A DNA stretch of 64,000 nt from Brevibacterium sp. UCMA 11754. Lineage in GTDB: Bacteria > Actinomycetota > Actinomycetes > Actinomycetales > Brevibacteriaceae. The DNA is taken from contig NZ_JACBOT010000031.1 in NCBI RefSeq assembly GCF_021532275.1, positions 248,001 through 312,000 on the forward strand, given 5' to 3'. This document shows positions 50,623 through 59,745 of the stretch, in pieces. A model generated the notes under the pieces. It was not told the DNA's origin and ran no database searches. It saw only the letters and a program-made list of their open reading frames with translations. A program made the translations under genes and the position numbers. How positions within the stretch are numbered: the first letter of the stretch is position 1; each line of letters starts with the position of its first letter.

Positions 50623-52122
50623 CTAGAGACCGAACCAGAATCCCAGCGCCTCGCTCAGCCCTGCGGCCGACGATTGCCCGACCCACGCCACATAGCCGTC
50701 CGGGCGGATGAGCACGGCAGTGGGAGCCGACACCTCGCCGATGACCGGCAGATCCCACACACCGTAGTAGCGCGCATCGACACGATCGACACGATCTGCC
50801 CATGCTGTGATGTCGATGTCACTGGGATCACCGAGGCTGAGCAGCACTGGGCGAGCGCTGTGGAGAAGCGTGAATGCTCGCCGTGCCCCCGCTGGAGTGT
50901 GGAGGTCCAGGTCAGGCATGCGACGACCCACCAGTGGGTGCACGTCTGAGCTGGGGTCATCGGTTCCACTGGCAGCATCGGCTGTACCGACAATTTCGGT
51001 TCGCGCCTCGTAGCGGATGGCGAGGCCGGAGAGGTCGCCGGCAAGTGATTTGCGCGGCTCGTCCATGTGGAGCCAGCCATCGATCACTTCGTTGAGGGCT
51101 TTGACGCGGTCGTCCATTCGCATCAGTGCCGTCTGGGCCAGGTTGTGGTGGATGACTCGCGCGCCGACTGCGTGACGCTCCCGGTGATAGGTATTGAGGA
51201 GGTTCTCTGACGACGTCCCCTTGATCACTCGCGCCAGTTTCCACCCTAAGTTCATCGCGTCTTGGACGCCGGTGTTGAGGCCCTGGCCACCGACCGGCGA
51301 GTGGACGTGCGCCGAGTCTCCGGCCAGCAGCACCCGTCCGGAACGATAGCTCGCGGCCTGCCGAGCCATGTCGGTGAAGCGAGTCAGCGAACTCGGATCG
51401 CGAACCCCGAAGTCTTTCCCCCATGCCTCGGTCAGCGCGAAGCGCAGATCATCGAGAGTGGGCTCTGAGCTCTCCTGCGGCTCCCTCTCAGAGACGACGA
51501 GACTTGCCCGGCCATTCGGAAGCTGGCTGAACGCCTGCGTTCCGAACTTGTGCTGGTGGACGCCCCATTCTGGTTCTTCGGTCAGCTCAACCTCGGCGAT
51601 GAGGCTGCTCATCGTCGGCTCCCAACCGGGAAAATCGATCCCCGCAGCCTTGCGGATCCGACTGCGCCCTCCGTCACAGCCGACGATATAGTCAGCGCGC
51701 AGCACACGACCATCGGACAGCTGAGCCTCAACTCCGCTGCGGTCCTGATCGAACCCGGTGACTTCAACGCCGTAGTCGATTCTCACCCCGAGCTCCTCGA
51801 CCCACCCGGCCAAGATCTGTTCGGTGCGCTGCTGCCGGAGACCCAATCCGTACGGGTGCCGTGACGGAAAGTCGATGATGCCCAGTCGCGTGTTGCCGAA
51901 CCCCAGAACTTGAGCGACTTGGCCCTCATCTAGAAAACGATCGACGATGCCGCGCTGATCGAGCATCTCAAGGGTCCGCGACTGCAGACCCAGCGCTCGC
52001 GTTCCGACGAGGTCCTGGTTTGCTCGTCTCTCGACAAGAACACTGTCCACCCCTGCCAGAGCCAGCTCTGCGGCCAGCATCAACCCGGTCGGCCCGGCAC
52101 CGACGATGATCACTTCAGTCAC
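50623..52122 (-). CDS. FAD-dependent aromatic monooxygenase
   Basis: A 499-aa group A flavoprotein hydroxylase. It has EVIIVGAGPTGLMLAAELA for FAD at the N-terminus, the DG motif CDGGRSRIRKA, and LLAGDSAHVHSPVGGQGLNT for the second FAD site. The C-terminal third has the thioredoxin-like extension seen in phenol/rifampicin/polyketide hydroxylases. It is divergent from a MarR gene with a 27-bp palindrome between them and so is probably repressed by that protein and induced by an aromatic compound. The substrate is unknown. Confidence 0.9.
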   Translation of the reverse strand: MTEVIIVGAGPTGLMLAAELALAGVDSVLVERRANQDLVGTRALGLQSRTLEMLDQRGIVDRFLDEGQVAQVLGFGNTRLGIIDFPSRHPYGLGLRQQRTEQILAGWVEELGVRIDYGVEVTGFDQDRSGVEAQLSDGRVLRADYIVGCDGGRSRIRKAAGIDFPGWEPTMSSLIAEVELTEEPEWGVHQHKFGTQAFSQLPNGRASLVVSEREPQESSEPTLDDLRFALTEAWGKDFGVRDPSSLTRFTDMARQAASYRSGRVLLAGDSAHVHSPVGGQGLNTGVQDAMNLGWKLARVIKGTSSENLLNTYHRERHAVGARVIHHNLAQTALMRMDDRVKALNEVIDGWLHMDEPRKSLAGDLSGLAIRYEARTEIVGTADAASGTDDPSSDVHPLVGRRMPDLDLHTPAGARRAFTLLHSARPVLLSLGDPSDIDITAWADRVDRVDARYYGVWDLPVIGEVSAPTAVLIRPDGYVAWVGQSSAAGLSEALGFWFGL

Positions 52123-52211
52123 AACTGCTCCACTCTCTCAACCCGAGGTACCAGTCTGCCCCGCAGACGGGGCCTTGCCGCAAGTCCCCATCTGCACTAT
52201 AAAGTAAATAG

Positions 52212-52238
52212 AGGCAAGGAACTTTGAGTTCCTTGCCT
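52212..52238. promoter_or_regulatory. 27-bp perfect palindrome, probable MarR operator
   Basis: Arms AGGCAAGGAACT and AGTTCCTTGCCT with the spacer TTG. It lies 89 bp from the monooxygenase start and 97 bp from the MarR start, between the divergent genes. No T-run follows on either strand and no gene ends here, so a terminator is unlikely. A dimeric regulator site is the best reading. Confidence 0.65.
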
Positions 52239-52335
52239 TCGTCATCTGTCGCTGTCATCTGTCGCTTCGCCACGATGTAGATTGACCATCAGGCAGCACC
52301 GCCGACACACTTGGCCCGAGATCACAGGAGGCGCG

Positions 52336-52785
52336 ATGGAGGATCTGTCGCTGAGCACGTTGATCTGGCTGCGCATGGTGCGTTTCGTTCAGAACAGCAA
52401 CCAGATGTCCAATACTCACCTGCACCATTTCGATCTCACCATCGCCCAGTTCGAGATGCTCAGCCACATCCGCGCCTTTGAACCGGTCACCCAGTCGGAT
52501 CTGGCGAAGGGACTCACGGTCAGCGGCGGAGGTGTGTCCCGGATGGTCTCCCGGCTCGAACGTGATGGTCTGATCTCACGCACACAGGACTGGAAGACAA
52601 AGTTCATCTCCTTGACGGACGTCGGCAGGCAACGGCTCGACAAGGCCTACCCGGCCCAGATCGAATTCCAGTCTGCGCTCTTCGATGAGGCCCTCGATGA
52701 GGATGAGAAGACGCAGCTGCATGCGCTGATGAAGAAGCTCTACGAGCACAGTGTGAAGCGCCGCGAGGCAGACGAAAAGCCCTAG
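52336..52785 (+). CDS. MarR family transcriptional regulator
   Basis: A 149-aa protein with the MarR winged helix (VTQSDLAKGLTVSGGGVSRM, then VSRLERDGLISRTQD, wing WKTKFISLTDVG). The ATG at 52336 is chosen because AGGAGG lies five bases upstream and the domain begins there; an earlier in-frame ATG has none. It is divergent from the FAD monooxygenase and followed by the flavin oxidoreductase operon, and may control both. The inducer is unknown. Confidence 0.88.
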   Translation: MEDLSLSTLIWLRMVRFVQNSNQMSNTHLHHFDLTIAQFEMLSHIRAFEPVTQSDLAKGLTVSGGGVSRMVSRLERDGLISRTQDWKTKFISLTDVGRQRLDKAYPAQIEFQSALFDEALDEDEKTQLHALMKKLYEHSVKRREADEKP

Positions 52786-52859
52786 GGAATTTTTCTCCGC
52801 ACCGATCAGTTGACATGGCAAACGATACTTTTCGAATTCGCCGTCACCGAGGAGAGAAC

Positions 52860-53984
52860 ATGACCGACACCACCACCCACACTGAGCCCGCGAACGTGAT
52901 GGATCACTTGAGCATGATGGATCACTTCGGATTCACGCCCGGCCAGGGACTGCAGTTCGGGATGTACAGCCTCGGCGATCATCTGCCGAACCCGGCCGAC
53001 GGATCCAGAGTCAGTGCGGGCGAGCGCATCCGCGAGTTCATCGGCTATGCGCAGGCGGCCGAGGATGCTGGCTTCGACTTCTTCAGCGTCGGTGAGAGTC
53101 ACCAGGAGTACTTCGCTTCGCAGGCTCACGCCATCATCCTCGGCGCAATCGCCCAGGCGACGAGCGCCATCCGAATCGGCAGCACCTCGACGATCCTGAG
53201 CACCTCAGATCCGGTTCGCGTGTTCGAGAACTTCTCCACGATCGACCACATCTCCGGCGGCCGGGCCGAACTCGTCGCCGGTCGCGCCTCACGCGTTGGG
53301 CTCTTCGAACTGCTCGGCTATGATCTGCGCGACTACGAGGAGCTGTTCGAAGAGAAGTTCGAGCTGCTCAACCGAATCAATCGCGAGCAGAAGCTCAGCT
53401 GGAGGGGCCAGTTCCGTGCACCGCTGAACGACGCCGAGGTGCTCCCCCGTCCCGCACAGGATTCTCTGCCGATCTGGCGAGCCGTGGGTGGTGCCCCGAC
53501 GAGCGCGATCAAGGCCGGCCTGGCCGGGGTGCCCATGGTCATGGCGCACCTGGGTGGGACAACCTCGTCGTTCAGACCCACGGTCGATGCCTACCGGGAA
53601 GCGGCACGCCACCAAGGGTTCGACCCAGATACCCTGCCGATCGCGACTGCGGGATTCTTCCATGTTGCCGAGACCTCGCAGGAGGCGCTGCGCGGACTCT
53701 ACCCTCATATCAACGAGGGGATGAAGCGCACGAACGGTCAGGGCATGCCCAAGCAACTCTTCGCCCAGGCGGTGGACCCGCACAGCATCGTCAACCTCGG
53801 CAGCCCCCAGCAGATTGTCGAGAAGATGCTGCACCAGCATGAGGTGTTCGGCCATCAGCGGTACCTGGGTCAGATGGATTTCGGCGGCATGCCCTATGAC
53901 CAGGTGATGAAGCAGATCGAGATCATCGGCTCCGAGATCATCCCGGCCCTGAAGAAGTACACGGCGAAGGAGGTCACCCGATGA
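52860..53984 (+). CDS. LLM class flavin-dependent oxidoreductase
   Basis: A 374-aa bacterial-luciferase-like TIM barrel. Motifs include GFDFFSVGESHQEYFASQA, IRIGSTSTILSTSDPVRVFE and the GGRAELVAGRASRVGLFELLG stretch (first 20 residues). Start at 52860 after GAGGAGAG. Upstream, TTGACA at 52810-52815 is a good -35 element. The next gene encodes an NADPH:FMN reductase that could supply reduced flavin, so the two probably form a two-component monooxygenase. The substrate is not known. Confidence 0.9.
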   Translation: MTDTTTHTEPANVMDHLSMMDHFGFTPGQGLQFGMYSLGDHLPNPADGSRVSAGERIREFIGYAQAAEDAGFDFFSVGESHQEYFASQAHAIILGAIAQATSAIRIGSTSTILSTSDPVRVFENFSTIDHISGGRAELVAGRASRVGLFELLGYDLRDYEELFEEKFELLNRINREQKLSWRGQFRAPLNDAEVLPRPAQDSLPIWRAVGGAPTSAIKAGLAGVPMVMAHLGGTTSSFRPTVDAYREAARHQGFDPDTLPIATAGFFHVAETSQEALRGLYPHINEGMKRTNGQGMPKQLFAQAVDPHSIVNLGSPQQIVEKMLHQHEVFGHQRYLGQMDFGGMPYDQVMKQIEIIGSEIIPALKKYTAKEVTR

Positions 53985-54547
53985 AGCTCGTCGCGATCTC
54001 GGGTTCGAACGTCGGCACGAAGACGCGGACCGTCATGGAACACGTCACCCAGACGGTGCTGGCCCAGGACCCGGACGTCGAGGCCACCCTCATCGACCTC
54101 GCCGAGGTCGACATGGTCTTCAGTGACGGACGAAACTTCACCGAGTACACCGGGGATACCGGTCGTGTCACCCGGGCCCTCGTGGATGCCGATGCCATCG
54201 TCATCGGCACGCCGATCTTCCAGGCCTCGATTCCGGCGACGCTGAAGAACATCTTCGACCTGCTGCCGGTCAATGCCTTCCGCGACAAGGTCGTGGCGAT
54301 GGTCGCGACCGCTGGGTCAGCCAAGCACTATCTCATCCCCCAGCAACAGCTGCAGCCGATCCTGACATACATGAAGGCTCAGGTCGTGCAGCCGTACGTA
54401 TTCGTCGAGGAGAAGGACCTGCTGCGCAACCAGATCGTCAACAACGATGTCATCGCCCGCCTCGACCGGCTCGTCGAGGACACCCTTGTGCTCACACAGA
54501 CCTACGCCTCGATCAGGGAAGCGAAGGACGCTGCCTACGGGTTCTGA
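53981..54547 (+). CDS. NADPH-dependent FMN reductase
   Basis: A 188-aa flavodoxin-like reductase. LVAISGSNVGTKTRTVMEHV at the start binds the FMN phosphate, and IVIGTPIFQASIPATLKNIFDLLP is the typical mid-protein motif. It overlaps the LLM gene by four bases and very likely provides FMNH2 for it. SsuE/MsuE-like proteins are the closest described type. The gene ends 139 bp before the doxX-like gene. Confidence 0.9.
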   Translation: MKLVAISGSNVGTKTRTVMEHVTQTVLAQDPDVEATLIDLAEVDMVFSDGRNFTEYTGDTGRVTRALVDADAIVIGTPIFQASIPATLKNIFDLLPVNAFRDKVVAMVATAGSAKHYLIPQQQLQPILTYMKAQVVQPYVFVEEKDLLRNQIVNNDVIARLDRLVEDTLVLTQTYASIREAKDAAYGF

Positions 54548-54686
54548 GCATCAGACTCCGACGGCCAGCGTCGTCAGCCACGGCCGTCCGCGACGATCTC
54601 AGATGACAAGCGAAACTGCTGTCAGCGTCTTGCCAAGCGCAGCGCATACTCTGTAATTGCAATTTCAATCAACCCTGGAGATCGCT

Positions 54687-55169
54687 GTGTACGCCACGAC
54701 CGGATTCCCGACCATCGCTCGCGACATCATCACCGTCATCGCTCGGATCGCCCTCGGCGCCATCTTCATCGCCCACGGCTGGCAGAAGTTCAATGAGTGG
54801 ACCGTCGCCGGAACTACCCAGTCATTCGCACAGATGGGCGTGCCGCTGCCGGACATCGCGGCGCCGTTCGCCACGTTCGTCGAACTCATCGGCGGCGCGC
54901 TGCTCATCCTCGGCGCCCTGACTCCGATCGTCGGGGTTCTGTTGGCAGCCAACCTCATCGGAGCCCTTCTCATCGTCCACCTGACTCCCGTGCCGTTCGT
55001 CGATCAGGGCGGCTGGGAACTCGTGGCAGCTCTGGCAGCAGGCGCCCTTCTGCTGGCAGCTATGGGGCCGGGACGCCTCAGCGTCGACCGGTTCCTGCTC
55101 AAGGGCAAGAAGAACAAGAAGGCGAACCAGGCCGACGAGTCGAACGCTCAGCTCACTTCAGCCGACTAA
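54687..55169 (+). CDS. DoxX family membrane protein
   Basis: A 160-aa protein with four hydrophobic helices and the DoxX pattern LGAIFIAHGWQKF followed by FVELIGGALLILGALTPIVG. DoxX relatives take part in quinone or redox-linked membrane processes, but the role of this one is unknown. GTG at 54687 after TGGAG is preferred to a TTG ten codons upstream. The C-terminus is Lys-rich (KGKKNKKANQ). The gene overlaps the end of the convergent GlxA gene by 17 bp. Confidence 0.83.
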   Translation: MYATTGFPTIARDIITVIARIALGAIFIAHGWQKFNEWTVAGTTQSFAQMGVPLPDIAAPFATFVELIGGALLILGALTPIVGVLLAANLIGALLIVHLTPVPFVDQGGWELVAALAAGALLLAAMGPGRLSVDRFLLKGKKNKKANQADESNAQLTSAD

Positions 55170-56118
55170 GTTCGGGCCGCGCTTCGAACCGGCGACGATA
55201 TTCCGAAGGCGTCGTCTTGAACGCGGCAGCGAAGTTCTGCCGCAAAGTGACCACACTGCCGAATCCGCAGTTCACGGCGATCTGATCGATCGACACGCTC
55301 GTGGTCTCCAGCGCCCGACGGGCCTCATCGAGGCGACGCATGCGCACCCACGAAGCAGGCGTCGCCCCTGTCGATGCCCGAAAGGTGCGGATGAAGGTCC
55401 GCACACTCATGTGTGCGATCTCGGCCAACCTCTCGACCGGCAGTGATTCGTCGAGGTGATCGACTGCCCAATCGAGAACCCGAGAGATCGGGTCGTCATC
55501 GGCATGTTCCGGCAGCGGTCGCTGAATGTACTGCGCCTGCCCACCGTCGCGGTGCGGTGCGATGACCAGACTGCGTGCCACCTGGTTGGCCGCGGCGGCG
55601 CCCAGCCGGGTTCGGACCATGTGAAGACAGGCATCCAACGCCGAGGCTGTGCCAGCCGAGGTGATGACATCGCCGTAGTCGATGTAGAGAACTGAATCGT
55701 CGATCTCCAGATCCGGGTGTCGAGCCGTGAGCTGGTCGAACCCCTGCCAGTGCGTGACCGCCCTGCGGCCGGCGAGCAGACCTGCGTCTGCGATGGGGAA
55801 CGTGCCCAGACAGAGTCCGGCAATGGAAGCACCCCGGTCATGGCAGTCAACGAGCAGCTGTCGCAGGGGCTGCCCAGCCGGGCGACCATCGTCGTACCAG
55901 GACGGGACAACGACAACCTCGGCGCCAGCTGCCGCGTCCGGCCCACTCAGCCCAGTGATCTGATACCCCTCCGCCGTCGTGATCGGCGCAACGTCGTCGG
56001 AGAACAGGACGGTTTCCCACGCTGCCAAGCCCTGGCGGGCAACCTCGTTGAAGACCATCTGCGGCACAGACAGATGGAACATGGTGATGCCGGTGAAGGC
56101 ATAGATGGCGATGCGCAC
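55153..56118 (-). CDS. GlxA-type AraC family transcriptional regulator
   Basis: A 321-aa two-domain regulator. The N-terminal DJ-1/PfpI-like domain (about 1-185) has CLGTFPIADAGLL with the nucleophile-elbow Cys, and the C-terminal AraC DNA-binding domain has two helix-turn-helix units (VERLAEIAHMSVRTFIRTFR and SIDQIAVNCGFGSVVTLRQN). GTG at 56118 follows AGGAGGG at good spacing; upstream in-frame sequence is not domain-like. It is divergent from the isochorismatase-like gene and probably controls it. Confidence 0.88.
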   Translation of the reverse strand: MRIAIYAFTGITMFHLSVPQMVFNEVARQGLAAWETVLFSDDVAPITTAEGYQITGLSGPDAAAGAEVVVVPSWYDDGRPAGQPLRQLLVDCHDRGASIAGLCLGTFPIADAGLLAGRRAVTHWQGFDQLTARHPDLEIDDSVLYIDYGDVITSAGTASALDACLHMVRTRLGAAAANQVARSLVIAPHRDGGQAQYIQRPLPEHADDDPISRVLDWAVDHLDESLPVERLAEIAHMSVRTFIRTFRASTGATPASWVRMRRLDEARRALETTSVSIDQIAVNCGFGSVVTLRQNFAAAFKTTPSEYRRRFEARPELSRLK

Positions 56119-56189
56119 GTCGGCGCCCTCCTGTTTGGCTGGTGGCAGGCTCGGGAAGTTTGGCGTAATTCCATCGTAGATGAGCATTT

Positions 56190-56205
56190 GTGCTACTGGT
56201 AGCGC
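56190..56205. promoter_or_regulatory. Imperfect dyad between the GlxA and hydrolase genes
   Basis: GTGCTAC-TG-GTAGCGC, six of seven positions symmetric. It sits between two divergent genes, 72 bp from the regulator start and 78 bp from the hydrolase start, and may be an AraC-type or other operator. AraC proteins often bind direct repeats, so this is only a candidate. Confidence 0.3.
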
Positions 56206-56282
56206 CCGGTCGGCTCTCGCACACTTGAGATGTGCCGCAGTTGCGCGCCACGTCCCTACTAACGACATCTTGGAGATTCGAT

Positions 56283-56924
56283 ATGACTACCGCCCGCCGT
56301 GCCCTTGTCCTCGTCGATGTGCAGCAGCAGTACTTCGACGGCCCCTTGGAGATCCAGTACCCGAGCCATGACCAGTCACTGCCGAAGATCACTGCGGCCA
56401 TCGACGCTGCGGCTGCCGCCGACATCCCGGTCGCCGTCTTCCAGCACACGATGGGCACCGAAGCCCCGGTCTTCAATCCGAACGAGCCCGGGTTCGCACT
56501 CCACCCAGAGGTCGCTCAGCGCCAGGTCGATTCCTGGAAGTCAGTGGTCAAGGAATACGGCTCCGTCTACGCCGACACCGATCTCGAAGCATGGCTGCGC
56601 GAGAAGGGCGTCGACACTGTCACCCTCGTGGGCTATATGACCAATAACTGCATCCTCTCCTCGGCAGCAGGCGCCGAGGTTCTCGGCTTCACCACGGAGG
56701 TGCTCTCCGATGCGACCGGTGCCATCAACATCGCCAATGATGCCGGCTTCGCCGATGCCAAGACCGTGCACACGACGCTGATGGCACTCCTGCATTCGAA
56801 CTGGGCCTCCGTCGCGACCACCGAGGCCTGGACTCAGGCACTGACTGCTCAGGAGCCGCTGCCGAAGGGAGACCTGGGCGCCTCGGCAGTCACGGGTGCG
56901 CAGAAGGCAGGGCAGAGCTCATAA
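56283..56924 (+). CDS. Isochorismatase-like cysteine hydrolase
   Basis: A 213-aa alpha/beta hydrolase of the isochorismatase superfamily. The catalytic triad is probably Asp12 (LVDVQQQYF), Lys90 (or Lys86) and Cys123 (VGYMTNNCILSSAAG). Members include nicotinamidases, biuret/ureido hydrolases and isochorismatase itself; this one has the Cys, so it acts on amides or similar rather than vinyl ethers. It is divergent from the GlxA-type regulator that probably senses its pathway. The substrate is unknown. Confidence 0.88.
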   Translation: MTTARRALVLVDVQQQYFDGPLEIQYPSHDQSLPKITAAIDAAAAADIPVAVFQHTMGTEAPVFNPNEPGFALHPEVAQRQVDSWKSVVKEYGSVYADTDLEAWLREKGVDTVTLVGYMTNNCILSSAAGAEVLGFTTEVLSDATGAINIANDAGFADAKTVHTTLMALLHSNWASVATTEAWTQALTAQEPLPKGDLGASAVTGAQKAGQSS

Positions 56925-56932
56925 CGTCTGAT

Positions 56933-58405
56933 TCAGTCTGTTGCCACAGTGGTGCTGCGACCGTGCTCCAGCCCGGAGGGGATACCTAGCGTAACTGGCT
57001 GTGCGGGAGAATCGCAGCACGAATCCGATTCTGCGGCTTCGACGCCAACCTCGGCTGAGGTCGACTCGCATGACGAACCGATGTCGGCCGAGCACACTCC
57101 GGTCTCCGGAAGCACGAGCTCGACCTTGTCGGCCGCTTCCTGATCGCCGGCGATCGCGGCGACGATAGAGCGAACCTGTTCATAACCGGTGGCCATGAGG
57201 AACGTCGGCGCGCGACCGTAGGACTTCATACCTGCGATGTAGAAGTCCTTCTCCGGGTGGGCCAGGAGGCGAGCACCGTGTGGCGCGACGGTTCCACAGC
57301 TGTGGTATTCCGGATCGATGAGTGGGCCCAGGCCTGTGGGCGCCTCGACGATCGGGTCGAGATCGAGTCGGATCTCGCGGAGGAAGCTGAGGTCAGGGCG
57401 GAACCCTGTGGCTGGCACTACCCGGTCAACGTCGAGCGACACTGATCCGTCTGGAGTGGTACCGGTGACGATGAGTTCGCTTGCAGTGCCTGAAGCTGTG
57501 TCGTCGTGCCCTACACTGGTCGCCGAGGTGGCGCTCGGGTCCGTGATGCCTAGCCTCGTGATGGTCACCGAGGTGTGGACCTCAATACGTCCGGCTTCGA
57601 CGAGGTTGCGCAGTCGGGTGCCCAGAGTTCCGCGGGCTGGGAGTCCGTCCTGGTCGCCACCGCCGTAGACACCGGCAGGGTCAGTTCCTCGTATGGCCCA
57701 GCTGATGCGGGTGGTCGGTTCGGCCTCGCGGAGCTCTCCCAGAGCCAGCAGAGTGTTGGCCGCCGAGTGACCGGCCCCAACGACAAGAGTGTGACGGCCA
57801 GCGAACTGCGCACGGTCCCGGCCGAGGACATCGGGCAGCGGTGAGCTCACGAGCCCGGCCTCGCGGGCCTCGTCTTCACCGAGTGCCGACAGTCCAGCCT
57901 GGCCGAGTGGATTCGGTGTCTCCCAGGTTCCTGAGGTGTCGATGACGGCGCGCACGACATGATCCAAAATTTCTCCACGCCCGTTCTGAGTTCGCACGAG
58001 GAATGGAGTGTCGCCGCGTCCCGGGGTGCGGGTGCGATCCTTGCCGACGCGGCTGATCGCAATGACTCGTGTCTGCGTGCGGATCGCGTTGCTCAGCTGT
58101 GGGGTCGCGGCCAATGGAGCGAGGTACTCGGTGACGAGTTCAGCCCCGGTGGGCAGGTGGTCGCCATTGGGCTCCACCCATCCTGTCGGCCCGAGCAGCG
58201 CTCGTGCAGCCTGGTCGATGTTGTACTTCCACGGTGAGAAGAGACCGATGTGGCCCCACACACTGACAGCGGCCGCAGGTGTCGCACCTGCCTCGAGGAC
58301 GAGCGGCTCCATGTCGCGAGCGATGACGTGCGCCGCGGCAGCAAGACCAACCGGCCCGGCACCGATGACGGCTACGGGGAGTTCGCCTGTGGTGATGTCA
58401 GTCAT
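56933..58405 (-). CDS. FAD-dependent oxidoreductase of the arsenic operon, Cys-rich tail
   Basis: A 490-aa flavoprotein with VAVIGAGPVGLAAAAHV for FAD and a second dinucleotide fold HTLVVGAGHSAANTLLAL near 212, as in flavin monooxygenases and in the ArsO-like proteins of some ars operons. The last 55 residues are not part of the fold and carry cysteines in the patterns CSADIGSSC and DSCCDSP, a possible arsenite-binding tail. It follows ACR3 and the arsC remnant on the same strand. Oxidation of an arsenical is possible but unproven. Confidence 0.78.
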   Translation of the reverse strand: MTDITTGELPVAVIGAGPVGLAAAAHVIARDMEPLVLEAGATPAAAVSVWGHIGLFSPWKYNIDQAARALLGPTGWVEPNGDHLPTGAELVTEYLAPLAATPQLSNAIRTQTRVIAISRVGKDRTRTPGRGDTPFLVRTQNGRGEILDHVVRAVIDTSGTWETPNPLGQAGLSALGEDEAREAGLVSSPLPDVLGRDRAQFAGRHTLVVGAGHSAANTLLALGELREAEPTTRISWAIRGTDPAGVYGGGDQDGLPARGTLGTRLRNLVEAGRIEVHTSVTITRLGITDPSATSATSVGHDDTASGTASELIVTGTTPDGSVSLDVDRVVPATGFRPDLSFLREIRLDLDPIVEAPTGLGPLIDPEYHSCGTVAPHGARLLAHPEKDFYIAGMKSYGRAPTFLMATGYEQVRSIVAAIAGDQEAADKVELVLPETGVCSADIGSSCESTSAEVGVEAAESDSCCDSPAQPVTLGIPSGLEHGRSTTVATD

Positions 58406-58636
58406 GAGTCATCCTGTCTGGGAGTGCGTCATCTGCAGAAGCCCTGGATATGGACAGGCTGGTCAGCAGGGTCTCGACGTGGGCACGGATGTCGTCGCGG
58501 ATGGTGCGCACGGCCTCGATTCCCTGACCTGCCGGGTCGTCAAGTTCCCAGTCCTCGTACCTGCCGCCATCTGCGACCGGCCGGCGTTGTGCACGCAGAC
58601 GAAGAGGACGGCGGGCTTCGTTTCGGTTGAAGTCAT
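58398..58636 (-). pseudogene. arsC: Arsenate reductase (low-MW phosphatase type) with out-of-frame internal deletion
   Basis: From the ATG at 58636, overlapping the ACR3 stop, the protein reads AVLFVCVHNAGRSQMAAG, the intact active-site loop with the catalytic Cys. The original frame then continues as TRTGN and noise. One base over, the C-terminal family sequence RYEDWELDDPAGQGIEAVR then TIRDDIRAHVETLL resumes. The whole middle of the enzyme, some 60-80 residues with the resolving Cys, is missing, and the junction shifts frame. Non-functional; ACR3 would therefore handle arsenite unless another reductase exists. Confidence 0.87.
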
Positions 58637-59745
58637 GAGTACGACTCCTGTCGATTCGGCGACATCTGGCCTGCGGCACCTTCGGGGAAGAAGCGGCGTC
58701 GTGACCATAGTGCTACGTAGACGAGGGCGACGAGGATGGGGACCTCGATGAGTGGGCCGACGACTCCGGCCAAGGCCTGCCCGGAGGCGACTCCGTAGGT
58801 GCCGATAGCTACGGCGATGGCGAGTTCGAAGTTGTTTCCGGCAGCGGTGAAGGCCAGCGTGGTCGTCTTCTCATACCCGAGGCGAAGGGCGCGTCCCACA
58901 ACCATGCCGAGGGCGAAGACGACGGTGAAGTAGATGAACAGCGGCAGTGCGATGCGGGCGACGCTCAAGGGATTCGAGGTGATCTCATCGCCTTGGAGAG
59001 CGAAGAGCAGGACGATGGTGAACAGGAGGCCGTAGAGCGCGAAGGGACCGATCTTCGGCAGGAAGCGGTCTTCGTACCAGGTCTGCCCCTTGGTCTTCTC
59101 ACCGATGGTACGGGTGAGGAAACCGGCCAACAGCGGGATGCCGAGAAAGACGAGGACGCTGAGCGTGATCGCCCAGAATGAGAACTCTCCGCTGGTCGTC
59201 GGCAACCCGAGGAGGTTCGGCAGCCACTGCAGGTAGAACCAGCCGAGGAGACCGAAGGCGAGGACCTGGAACACCGAGTTGATCGCAACGAGGACGGCCG
59301 CGGCTTCACGGTCTCCACAGGCGAGGTCGTTCCAGATGAGGACCATGGCGATGCAGCGGGCGAGGCCGACGATGATGAGCCCTGTCCTGTATTCGGGGAG
59401 GTCAGGCAAGAAGATCCAGGCGAGGGCGAACATGAATGTCGGAGCCGCCAGCCAGTTGATGAGCAGAGAGGTGATCATCAGCTTCTTATCGGCCAGCACC
59501 CGGCCGGTCTCGTTGTAGCGGACTTTGGCCAGCACCGGATACATCATCACCAAGAGGCCCAGAGCAATCGGCAGCGACACGTCGGCGACCCTGATCGAGT
59601 CCAGTGCCGACCCGAGTCCCGGCACGAGGCGGCCGAGCAGCAGACCAAGCACCATCGTTGCGATGATCCACACCGGCAGGAAACGGTCAAGGGTGGACAG
59701 TTTGGCCTGGGCCGGTTCACTGGTAGCGGTGACGGGGGTGCTCAT
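58633..59745 (-). CDS. acr3: ACR3 family arsenite efflux transporter
   Basis: A 370-aa membrane protein with ten hydrophobic helices. It has the early LDRFLPVWIIATMVLGLLLG, the family motif GLARCIAMVLIWNDLACGD with the Cys important for arsenite export, and a late AFTAAGNNFELAIAVAIG. ACR3 pumps As(III) out with the proton motive force. The start is divergent from arsR with 135 bp between. It leads the unit with the arsC remnant and the flavoprotein. Confidence 0.94.
   Translation of the reverse strand: MSTPVTATSEPAQAKLSTLDRFLPVWIIATMVLGLLLGRLVPGLGSALDSIRVADVSLPIALGLLVMMYPVLAKVRYNETGRVLADKKLMITSLLINWLAAPTFMFALAWIFLPDLPEYRTGLIIVGLARCIAMVLIWNDLACGDREAAAVLVAINSVFQVLAFGLLGWFYLQWLPNLLGLPTTSGEFSFWAITLSVLVFLGIPLLAGFLTRTIGEKTKGQTWYEDRFLPKIGPFALYGLLFTIVLLFALQGDEITSNPLSVARIALPLFIYFTVVFALGMVVGRALRLGYEKTTTLAFTAAGNNFELAIAVAIGTYGVASGQALAGVVGPLIEVPILVALVYVALWSRRRFFPEGAAGQMSPNRQESYS

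Noticed and set aside
52212-52238. Rho-independent terminator
   Set aside because: No gene ends there and no T-run follows on either strand; both flanking genes start away from it.
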